The notes beneath the pieces were generated by a model. The model had not been told where the DNA came from. It worked only from the letters and a program-made list of their open reading frames with translations, and did not search any database. The translations under genes and the position numbers were made by a program. Below are positions 34,223 through 41,407 of a DNA stretch of 64,000 nt, piece after piece. Positions within the stretch are counted from its first letter, which is position 1. Every line of letters begins with the position of its first letter. Source of the DNA: Sphingomonas sp. CBMAI 2297 (lineage in GTDB: Bacteria; Pseudomonadota; Alphaproteobacteria; Sphingomonadales; Sphingomonadaceae); contig NZ_JAPDIR010000009.1 of NCBI RefSeq assembly GCF_029870595.1, forward strand, positions 124,001 to 188,000, written 5' to 3'.

Positions 34223-35461
34223 ATGAATGCACCGGGGAAAGTCGAAATCGCAAGCGCGACGAAACGCTTCCAGGCCAAGCGGGACGCGATCCTCGCCGCG
34301 GCCGCGGACGCGATCAACGAGCAGAGCGCCAAGGGGATGACCTTCGCCGACGTGGCCCGCCGCGTCGGCCTCAACACCACGTCCGTCACCTATTACTTCA
34401 AGCGCAAGGAAGACCTTGCCGCCGCCGCCTTCGAGCAGACGCTCGACCGGCTCGAGGCGATGCTCGAGGATGCCGCGCGGGAGCCCACGCCCGAGGACCG
34501 GGTGGCGCGCTATCTCAACATCAACATGGAGCGACTCGCCCGCATCCGCCGCGGCGCCGAGCGCGACTTCGCCATTCTCTCCGACCTGCGGGCGATGGAA
34601 GACCCGATCAAGCGCGAGCTGCTCGATCGCTGGCGCGACGTGTTCCGCAAGACGCGCGCGCTCTGGGCCCCCGCCGCCAGCCGGGCCGAGACCGATCTCC
34701 ACGGCGCCCGCGCGCATGTGCTGCTCGAGAACACATTCTGGCTCACCGCCTGGCTGCCCCGCTACGAGGTGGACGAATATCCGCGCGTCGAGGCGCGCCT
34801 GATGGACGTGTTCCGCACCGGCATCGCCGCCCCGGGCGAGGCCTGGACGCCGGCGATGCTCGATCTCGTGCACGAGGAGCCCGAGCCGGGGCGCGAGGCC
34901 TTTCTGCTCGCCGCCACCCGGCTGATCAACGAGCTCGGCTATCGCGGCGCCTCGGTCCAGAAGATCGCGTCCGAGCTGAACGTCACCAAGGGCAGCTTCT
35001 ACCACCATCTCGACGCCAAGGACGAGCTGGTCATCGCCTGCTACAAGCGCAGCTTCGACATCATCGCCGACGCCCAGCGCCTGGCCGAGAATGCGGGCGG
35101 CACGCATTGGGAGCAGCTGGAGAGCACGATCGCCACGCTGCTCGACTATCAGTTCAGCGAGCGCGGCCCGCTGCTGCGCACCACGGCGCTCTCCGGCCTG
35201 CCGCCCCAGGTCCGCTCGACGATGATCGACCGCTCGAACCGCATCGCCCGCCGCTTCGCCGGCATGCTGTCGGACGGGATCGCCCAGGGCTCGATCCGCG
35301 CGATCGATCCGCTGGTCGCCTCGCAGACGCTGATGGCGCTCCAGAACGCGGCGTTCGACATGCGCAAATGGGCCAGCACCATGCCGCGCGAGCGCGCGGT
35401 GGCCTTCTATGCCTCCACGCTGGCCTTCGGCCTGTTCGACGATCGGGTGCTGGCGGGGTAG
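34223..35461 (+). CDS. Transcriptional regulator with two TetR domains in tandem
   Basis: A 412-residue protein holding two complete TetR units. HTH 1 lies at about 38-66 (MTFADVARRVGLNTTSVTYYFKRK), with its ligand domain to ~200. HTH 2 lies at about 238-272 (ASVQKIASELNVTKGSFYHHLDAK), with a second ligand domain to the C-terminus. Normal TetR proteins are ~200 residues with one HTH and act as dimers, so this may be a covalent pseudodimer or bind two sites. ATG 34223 is chosen because upstream codons overlap the operator region. It diverges from, and probably controls, the acyl-CoA dehydrogenase/kinase cluster. Confidence 0.9.
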   Translation: MNAPGKVEIASATKRFQAKRDAILAAAADAINEQSAKGMTFADVARRVGLNTTSVTYYFKRKEDLAAAAFEQTLDRLEAMLEDAAREPTPEDRVARYLNINMERLARIRRGAERDFAILSDLRAMEDPIKRELLDRWRDVFRKTRALWAPAASRAETDLHGARAHVLLENTFWLTAWLPRYEVDEYPRVEARLMDVFRTGIAAPGEAWTPAMLDLVHEEPEPGREAFLLAATRLINELGYRGASVQKIASELNVTKGSFYHHLDAKDELVIACYKRSFDIIADAQRLAENAGGTHWEQLESTIATLLDYQFSERGPLLRTTALSGLPPQVRSTMIDRSNRIARRFAGMLSDGIAQGSIRAIDPLVASQTLMALQNAAFDMRKWASTMPRERAVAFYASTLAFGLFDDRVLAG

Positions 35462-35492
35462 CCGGCCATCGGGGAGAGAAGTTCGTGTCCGG

Positions 35493-36578
35493 CTAGGCCG
35501 GGCGCTTCCCCATCTTCGGCCGCTTGAACCAGAAGCTCCACACCGCCAGGCTGCCGAGCAGCAGCATCGCCAGCCCCGATGCGGTGAGCAGCAGCCGGTA
35601 GAGCAGCCCGCCCACCTTGGCGGCGTGCACAGGATAGGCGCCGTTGAAGATCTGCGCGCCTCGCGGCAGCGCCAGCGCGTCGATCGATCCCAGCATATGG
35701 CCGTCGGCGGCATCGAACCAGATGTTCGAGCGGCCGTTGGGCAGCCATTCGCCCGCCCGCCGCATCCGCACCAGGATCGGGTCGCCGGCCTTGCGCGGCA
35801 GCGAAAGGATGCGGATCTGCGCATCGGGGAAGCGCGCATGCGCCGCCGCCACGATCGCGCGCCAGTCGGGATGCACCGCCAGCGGCCCGCTCTTCGCCAT
35901 GGGCGGCTTCATCGCCGCCGCATCGGCGGCCGGAGAGGAGAAGGGCATGGTGACGAGCGCCGCGAAGGGCTTGAAGATCATCATCGTGCCGGTCACCGCC
36001 GACAGCAGCAGCAGCGGCGCCACCACGATCCCCAGGTCGCGGTGCTGCATCACGACCATCGGCCGGCTCAGCCGCTTGGGCCAGAGCCGGAACCTGAAGG
36101 TCCTGCGCGTCCGCCACCACAGGATCGTGCCGGTGATCACGAACAATATCGCCGCCAGCCCGGCGATGCCGATCACTGTCTCGCCGGTATCGCCGGTGAA
36201 GAGATGATGGTGCAGGTCGAACAGCCACAATTCAGGCCGGCTCCACTGGCTGCCCCAGCGCGTCACCACATCGCCCGCCTGGTCGGCATAGGCGCCCGCA
36301 CCCTTGGCCAGGCGCAGCTGGTGCAGCCCGAACCGGTCGTCGGCATAGACGATGCTCTGCGTCGCCGGCTCGGCCGCCATCAGCTTCGCCGTCGTCGCGG
36401 CGATGGCGCCGTCGTCCGCCACGCGCATGTCCGCCGCGTGCGGCAGCGTCAGCGCCAGCCAGCTCTCCTCATGGACCAGGATCGCCCCGGTCAGCCCCAT
36501 GATCGCCAGCACCAGGCCGAGCACGCCGCCGGTCCAGCGGTGGATCAGGTCGAGCCATTGCATCACGCCGCGCTGCAT
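35493..36578 (-). CDS. PepSY-associated membrane protein (iron-uptake type)
   Basis: A 361-residue inner-membrane protein of the PepSY-TM/PiuB-like family. TM1 is near residues 12-32 (WTGGVLGLVLAIMGLTGAIL, preceded by HRW). A periplasmic PepSY region follows, a TM segment is near ~145 (GIAGLAAILFVITGTILWW), another near ~190-210 (VVAPLLLLSAVTGTMMIF), and a last TM near the C-terminus. Members encoded with TonB receptors are thought to act as ferric-siderophore or heme reductases or handlers. The ATG shares one base with the stop of the receptor gene, so the two form an operon. Confidence 0.87.
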   Translation of the reverse strand: MQRGVMQWLDLIHRWTGGVLGLVLAIMGLTGAILVHEESWLALTLPHAADMRVADDGAIAATTAKLMAAEPATQSIVYADDRFGLHQLRLAKGAGAYADQAGDVVTRWGSQWSRPELWLFDLHHHLFTGDTGETVIGIAGLAAILFVITGTILWWRTRRTFRFRLWPKRLSRPMVVMQHRDLGIVVAPLLLLSAVTGTMMIFKPFAALVTMPFSSPAADAAAMKPPMAKSGPLAVHPDWRAIVAAAHARFPDAQIRILSLPRKAGDPILVRMRRAGEWLPNGRSNIWFDAADGHMLGSIDALALPRGAQIFNGAYPVHAAKVGGLLYRLLLTASGLAMLLLGSLAVWSFWFKRPKMGKRPA

Positions 36579-38809
36579 CAGAAGCGATAATCCCAGCCAA
36601 GCGTGAAGGTGCGCCCGCGCCCGGCATAGAACACCGTGTTGTCGTTGGGCAGACGGGTGTCGGAGCTATAGTCGATATACATCTTGTCGAACAGGTTGGT
36701 GACGCTGAGGCTCAGCCCGCCCAGCCCGGTCTGGTAGCGAACATAGGCGTCGGTCAGCACATAGCCGCCGAAATCGTTCATGAAGAGCTTTTGCGGGTGC
36801 AGCGGATTGGCGTCGTCGATCGTCCGCGCCTTGCCGTCGAAGCGGCGCGACAGATAGAATTGCGTCTGCACCCGCGCGCTGAACGGCCCGCTGGCATAGT
36901 CCGCCGCCAGGTTGACGCGATCGGGCGAGATGTTGGTGCCGTCGAGATCGGTGTCGACCTTGCCGTCCGGCACCGTGTCCGCATCGTAGCGGCCCTTCAG
37001 ATGCGCATAGCCGATGCTCGCCTTCAGGCCCGGCACCGGCAGCTTCACGCCCAGATTGACCTCCAGCCCCTCGATCTCCACCCGCTGGCGCTGCACGTCG
37101 AAGATCCCGCTCGCGCGCGCGATCAGCAGCTGCCCCTTGTCGCTCGACGACCAGAAATAGGTGACCGAGGCGTCGAGCGGCCCGCGCTTCGCCTCCACCC
37201 CGATCTCGCGATTGTTCGAGACGATCGGCGAGATGTCGAGATAATTGTCCAGGTCGACGCCGGGCACCTTGATCGCCCGGGTGATGCGGCCGATGTCGGG
37301 CACGGTGAAGCCCTCGGCATAGCTCGCATAGGCGCGGATGCCGGCCACCGGTTCCACGATCACGCCGCCGTTGAACAGCAGGTCCTCGAACCTGGGCTTG
37401 CCGCCCGAGACCGCGACGCCGCCATAGGTCGCCTTGTTCGGCGCGACATAGGTGGTGGAGGCGAGCGTGTGGTAATCGTCGATCCTGATCTCGACATTCT
37501 CATAGCGCGCGCCGCCGGCCAGGCGCAGCTTGCCGCCGAACAGCTTCAGGTTCGCCTGGGCGAAGGGCGCCAGGCTGCGGAAATCGCTGGGCGGCACCCA
37601 GATGCGGCCGGTGGCGATCAGCCGCTGCTCGGTCTTGTCGATCAGCGCGTCGAAGCCGAGCGTGGCGGTCAGCGCCTCGAAGCCGGGCACCGCCCGCTCA
37701 TAGCTCAGCTTGGCGCCCAGCTTGCGCGAGCGGTTCTCCGACTGGTCGAACAGCTTCTCGGTCGGATCGAGCCTGGGGTCCTGGAAGGTCGCGATCGGCG
37801 CGATCTCGCCGCCGAACGTGTCATGGGTGCGGTTGAAGAAGATCTGGCCGACGAAATTGCCGCCGCCCAGCGCCCTGTCGGTATAGGTGAGCGCCACGCT
37901 CTCGGTCCGGCTCGTGGCCGGCTTGCCCGGAGCGTCGCCGCGGATCGCGCTGGTCGGCAGGCCGGTGGCGCGGTTGCCCGGCACCGCGACGTAATTGCCG
38001 CCGCCCTTCAGCTCGAAGCGGCTCGCGATCAGGTCGATCCGCCCGGTATCGCCCACCTGGTATCCGATGCGCGAGAACAGCGAGACCGTGGTCGAATCCT
38101 GCGTCTCGCCCTGGGTGAGGTTCAGGCCGACGCGCCGCCCGTCGCCGTCGTAGAAGACGCCGCGCTTCTCATAGGCGGCGCCGAAGCTCGCGTCGAAGCG
38201 GCCCGACTTCCACTGGACCAGCCCCGCGGCCTTGCCGCCGATGCCGTCGCTCCGGAAGTCGTTGTCCGCCGTGCCCTGCAGCAGCACGCGCCCGCTGACT
38301 CCATCGGTCTTCGGCGCGCCCACCGTCACCTGGTTGACGATGCCGCCGGTGCCGCCGATCCCCTGCAGCGCGTTCGAGCCATAGATCAGCTCGACCCGGT
38401 CGACGAAGAAGCCGTCGATGGTGAAGCCGTCGCGGCTGCCGTCGCGCATCGGCGTCGATTGCGGGATGCCGTTGATCGCATAGAGCGGCGAGCGGCCGCG
38501 CAGCGTCTCGCCCGCGCCGGACAGCTTCTGGCGGGTCGGCGAGAAGGAAGGCGTGAGGTTCGCCACCGCATCGGTCACCGATCCCGAGATCGCGATCTGC
38601 TGGTCGAGCCGCTGCTTGTCGATCACGTCGATGGTGAGCGGCAGCGCGTTGGGCGGCAGCATCGTGCGCGCCGCGGTGACGACGATCTCCTCGGAATTCT
38701 CCGCATCCTTTCGTGGCTCGGCCTGCTGGGCATGGGCGACGGGCGGCATCGCCACGACAAGCACCGGCAACGGCAAGGAAAGCAGCGAAAGGCGCGCGCG
38801 CACGGCCAT
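36578..38809 (-). CDS. TonB-dependent outer-membrane receptor, probable iron/siderophore type
   Basis: A 743-residue receptor. A signal peptide (LLSLPLPVLVVAMPPVAHAQ) is followed by the TonB-box-proximal EEIVVTAARTM and a plug domain (GAGETLRGRSPLYAINGIPQ, VDRVELIYGSNALQGIGGTGG). A ~550-residue beta-barrel ends in the aromatic signature FTLGWDYRF. The coupled PepSY gene and an upstream Fur-like palindrome point to ferric-siderophore or similar iron uptake. The specific ligand cannot be told from sequence. The start is ATG 38809 with a gggggtcc ribosome site. Confidence 0.93.
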   Translation of the reverse strand: MAVRARLSLLSLPLPVLVVAMPPVAHAQQAEPRKDAENSEEIVVTAARTMLPPNALPLTIDVIDKQRLDQQIAISGSVTDAVANLTPSFSPTRQKLSGAGETLRGRSPLYAINGIPQSTPMRDGSRDGFTIDGFFVDRVELIYGSNALQGIGGTGGIVNQVTVGAPKTDGVSGRVLLQGTADNDFRSDGIGGKAAGLVQWKSGRFDASFGAAYEKRGVFYDGDGRRVGLNLTQGETQDSTTVSLFSRIGYQVGDTGRIDLIASRFELKGGGNYVAVPGNRATGLPTSAIRGDAPGKPATSRTESVALTYTDRALGGGNFVGQIFFNRTHDTFGGEIAPIATFQDPRLDPTEKLFDQSENRSRKLGAKLSYERAVPGFEALTATLGFDALIDKTEQRLIATGRIWVPPSDFRSLAPFAQANLKLFGGKLRLAGGARYENVEIRIDDYHTLASTTYVAPNKATYGGVAVSGGKPRFEDLLFNGGVIVEPVAGIRAYASYAEGFTVPDIGRITRAIKVPGVDLDNYLDISPIVSNNREIGVEAKRGPLDASVTYFWSSSDKGQLLIARASGIFDVQRQRVEIEGLEVNLGVKLPVPGLKASIGYAHLKGRYDADTVPDGKVDTDLDGTNISPDRVNLAADYASGPFSARVQTQFYLSRRFDGKARTIDDANPLHPQKLFMNDFGGYVLTDAYVRYQTGLGGLSLSVTNLFDKMYIDYSSDTRLPNDNTVFYAGRGRTFTLGWDYRF

Positions 38810-38883
38810 GGTTGGACCCCCGGGAGTTTCGCCGTGCCGCCATGGGCCGGCCTGTTCGCGGGAGCCGCTAGCAGTGGAGAGAT

Positions 38884-38908
38884 GCTATTGCAAGCTAGTC
38901 GCAATAGC
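38884..38908 (-). promoter_or_regulatory. Candidate Fur box upstream of the TonB receptor
   Basis: A perfect 8-bp inverted repeat GCTATTGC...GCAATAGC with a 9-bp spacer, about 75 bp before the receptor start. Its TTGC-A...GCAA core resembles alphaproteobacterial Fur/Irr-type iron boxes, and it would repress the receptor-PepSY operon when iron is sufficient. Confidence 0.6.
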
Positions 38909-38930
38909 CCCTGCGCCATACCGGCGCGCG

Positions 38931-40076
38931 TCAGGCCGGACTCGCCGCCCTCGCCGTCCGCCGGGCGGTGAAGGGAACCAGCAGGAGCAGCAGCGCCAGC
39001 ATCCAGAAGGCGGCGCGCAGCCCCACCGCTTCCGCCACCAGGCCGATCCCCGCCGGCCCGGCGAGAATGCCGGCATAGCCGAGCGTGGTGATCGCGCCGA
39101 TCGCCAGGGCCGGCGGCATATGGGTCTGCGCGCCGGCCAGGCGGAACAGCACCGGCACGATGTTCGACGCCCCCAGTCCGATCAGCAGGAACCCCGCCAG
39201 GGCGACCGGCGCGACCGGCACGCTCAGCAGCACCACGAAGCCCGCGACCGCGACCAGCCCGCCGCCCAGCAAGGTGCGGTAATCGCCCAGCCGCGCCGTG
39301 AGCCGGTCTCCCAGCAGCCGCCCGCCCGTCATCGCGATCGCGAACAGAATATAGCCCAGCCCGCCCTGCGTCGCGCCGACCAGCCCCATCTGGGTGATCA
39401 ACAGCGCGCTCCAGTCGAGCATCGCGCCTTCGGCCAGGAAGGTCGCCATGGCGAGCACCGCCAGCAGCACCACCACGCCGTGCGGCCGCACGAACAGCGG
39501 CCCGTCCTCGCCCCGCATGGCCGGCAGCAATCGCGGCCGGGCGACCAGCATCGCCGCCAGCATGATTCCCGCGCACACCAGGCTGCCGGCAAGCGCGCTT
39601 ACCCGGAGCGACAGGAAGATCGTCATCAGCCCGGCCCCGGCAAAGCCGCCGATGCTGAACAGCGCATGGAAGCCGGACATCAGCGGCCGGTCCGCCGCGC
39701 GCTCCACTTCCACCGCGTGCACGTTCATCGCCACGTCGAGCGAGCCGAGCGCGGCGCCGAACAGCAGCAGCGCGCCGCCCAGCGCCAGGGGCGTCGCGGC
39801 GACGGTCAGCAGCGGCAGGATCACCGCGAGCGCGATGCCGCTCGTCACGATCACCGGCTTGCCGCCATAACGCGCGCTGAGCGGCCCGGTCGCCAGCATC
39901 GCCGCGATCGAGCCGATGCCGATGCAGAGCAGCAGCACCCCCAGCATCGCGGCGTCGATATGCAGGCGCGCCTTGGCAAAGGGCACCAGCGGCGCCCAGC
40001 AGGAGATCCCGAACCCGGCGACCAGGAAGGAAAGGCGCGTGGCCAGCCGCGTGGCCGGACGATCGGCGGACGTCAT
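38931..40076 (-). CDS. Major facilitator superfamily transporter
   Basis: A 381-residue, 12-helix MFS protein of the short YbjJ/FucP-like type. It contains SFLVAGFGISCWAPLVPFAK in TM1, LLLCIGIGSIAAMLATGPLSARYGGK with the TM2-3 loop motif, paired helices such as FHALFSIGGFAGAG, and a C-terminal LLLLVPFTARR. ATG 40076 is used; the 19 codons upstream overlap the regulator gene's end. It is encoded 13 bp downstream of a DeoR regulator on the same strand, so a sugar or polyol substrate controlled by that regulator is likely. Confidence 0.87.
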   Translation of the reverse strand: MTSADRPATRLATRLSFLVAGFGISCWAPLVPFAKARLHIDAAMLGVLLLCIGIGSIAAMLATGPLSARYGGKPVIVTSGIALAVILPLLTVAATPLALGGALLLFGAALGSLDVAMNVHAVEVERAADRPLMSGFHALFSIGGFAGAGLMTIFLSLRVSALAGSLVCAGIMLAAMLVARPRLLPAMRGEDGPLFVRPHGVVVLLAVLAMATFLAEGAMLDWSALLITQMGLVGATQGGLGYILFAIAMTGGRLLGDRLTARLGDYRTLLGGGLVAVAGFVVLLSVPVAPVALAGFLLIGLGASNIVPVLFRLAGAQTHMPPALAIGAITTLGYAGILAGPAGIGLVAEAVGLRAAFWMLALLLLLVPFTARRTARAASPA

Positions 40077-40089
40077 GAAATGCTCCGGC

Positions 40090-40863
40090 TCAGGCGGGGT
40101 CGGCGATGAGGATGCCGCGGCACCCGGCGGCATCGAGCGCGGCGCGCTGCACGGCCGAGGCGCTCGCCTCGACCACGAGCAGATCGATCTGGCCCAGCGC
40201 CGCGACCTGGTGCGGCGCGGCGCGGCCGAGCTTGTCGCTGGCGATCAGCGCCACTGTGCGCGCCGCCCGGGCGACCAGGGCGCGCTTGAAGGTCGCATCG
40301 GCGAGCTGCGCCGCTCCCACGCCGTCCTCCGACACCGAGCAGGCGCCGATGAATGCCCGGTCGAACCGCATCTGCATCAGCGCCTGCAGCGCCACCGCAT
40401 CGACACAGCCGCCGATGATCGGATCGGCCTCGCCGCCCAGCAGGATCAGCTTCAGGTCCTGCCGCCGCAGCACCGCCGCGGCGATGTCGATCGCATTGGT
40501 CGCGATGGTCAGGTCCTTGTCCTCGGGCAGGAACTCGACCAGCGCGAGGTTGGTGCTGCCGCTGTCGAGGAACAGGAACTCGCCCGGGCGGATCGTCGTC
40601 GCGGCGGCGCGGGCAAGCGCATGCTTGTGCCCCTGATCGCCCGCGATGCGCGCCGCCATCGGCGCCGAGATCGGGGAGACCGGCAACGCCCCGCCATAGA
40701 CGCGCCGGCACTTGCCCTCGGCGGCCAGCGCCCGCAGGTCGCGCCGGATCGCGTCTTCCGAAACCGCGAACTCGGCGGCCAGGGCGCCGGCCGAAACCGG
40801 CTGCCCGCCGGCAAGGCGCGCGGCAATCGCATCGCGCCGCGCATTGGGAGGATCAACAATCAT
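40090..40863 (-). CDS. DeoR/GlpR-family transcriptional regulator
   Basis: A 257-residue regulator. The N-terminal winged helix has VSAGALAAEFAVSEDAIRRDLRALA and the family signature CRRVYGGALP. The C-terminal sugar-phosphate-sensing ISOCOT domain contains FLDSGSTNLAL, TIATNAIDIA, and FDRAFIGACSV. DeoR proteins are usually released by a phosphorylated sugar. It probably regulates itself and the MFS gene that follows 13 bp later, through the inverted repeats just upstream. Confidence 0.92.
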   Translation of the reverse strand: MIVDPPNARRDAIAARLAGGQPVSAGALAAEFAVSEDAIRRDLRALAAEGKCRRVYGGALPVSPISAPMAARIAGDQGHKHALARAAATTIRPGEFLFLDSGSTNLALVEFLPEDKDLTIATNAIDIAAAVLRRQDLKLILLGGEADPIIGGCVDAVALQALMQMRFDRAFIGACSVSEDGVGAAQLADATFKRALVARAARTVALIASDKLGRAAPHQVAALGQIDLLVVEASASAVQRAALDAAGCRGILIADPA

Positions 40864-40874
40864 GAATCGGCATT

Positions 40875-40918
40875 ATCGTGCATAACTACGCGAGTCAATG
40901 CGCACGATCATGCACGAT
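40875..40918 (-). promoter_or_regulatory. Candidate DeoR operator: ATCGTGCAT ... ATGCACGAT
   Basis: Two 9-bp inverted half-sites, ATCGTGCAT at 40875-40883 and ATGCACGAT at 40910-40918, with a related TGCGCACGAT between them, lie 12-55 bp upstream of the DeoR start. The arrangement suits autoregulation by a DeoR oligomer. The distal half-site ends one base before the stop codon of the neighbouring gene. Confidence 0.55.
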
Positions 40919-41308
40919 TCAGTGTTCTTGCGGTCGCGGCGCCTCGAAGCGCAGGCCACCGCGCGCCTCCACCGTGATCGGGCCGCGCGGCTTGGCGGGC
41001 AGCGCCGCCTGCACGCGTCCGAACAGCCGCCGCGCATCGCTCGGCCGGCGCGTCCGCACGCAGAGCGTCGTCTCCCCTTCCCGCCCCCAATGCTGCTGCT
41101 CCACCGCCCGCACCCCGCGATCGCGCGCGAGCAGCGCCCGCACGCGCTCGAAGGCGGGCCGGTCGATCCCCATCGCATAGCTGCCGAACTGGACGCGGAC
41201 CGCGCATTCCGGCGCCGCCGCCTGGGCAAGGGCCGGGGCCGGGGCCGGTACGAGCAAGGCGAACAGGGGCAACGGGAACAAGCGCATGCGGCATTTCTCC
41301 ACGATCAT
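40919..41308 (-). CDS. Hypothetical exported protein
   Basis: A 129-residue protein. The ATG at 41308 has a strong ggagagggaag ribosome site; a second ATG at 41287 begins the signal peptide core MRLFPLPLFALLVPAPAPALAQA. The mature ~95 residues start with APECAVRVQFGSYAMG, contain ERVRALLARDRGVRAVEQQHWG, and end with GPITVEARGG. The pattern of a QFGSYAMG strand followed by an acidic helix is loosely SPOR-like, but I do not assign the domain. It lies between the DeoR operator and the second TonB receptor on the same strand, beyond a stable hairpin. Confidence 0.65.
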   Translation of the reverse strand: MIVEKCRMRLFPLPLFALLVPAPAPALAQAAAPECAVRVQFGSYAMGIDRPAFERVRALLARDRGVRAVEQQHWGREGETTLCVRTRRPSDARRLFGRVQAALPAKPRGPITVEARGGLRFEAPRPQEH

Positions 41309-41358
41309 CTTCCCTCTCCTTCCGCCCGGCCGGCTGAACCGCGTCTGAAACGGCGAAC

Positions 41359-41386
41359 GGGCCCGCGGATCGCTCCGCGGGCCCGT
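41359..41386 (-). terminator. Strong hairpin after TonB receptor 2 (terminator-like)
   Basis: A perfect 12-bp stem, CGGGCCCGCGGA/TCCGCGGGCCCG, closed by a GCGA tetraloop when read on the minus strand, 21 bp after the receptor stop. The following sequence has only short T clusters (ttcgccgtttc), so it may be a weak terminator or an mRNA-stabilising 3' hairpin. Confidence 0.6.
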
Positions 41387-41407
41387 CCCCATTCCTTGCC
41401 AAAGGCG

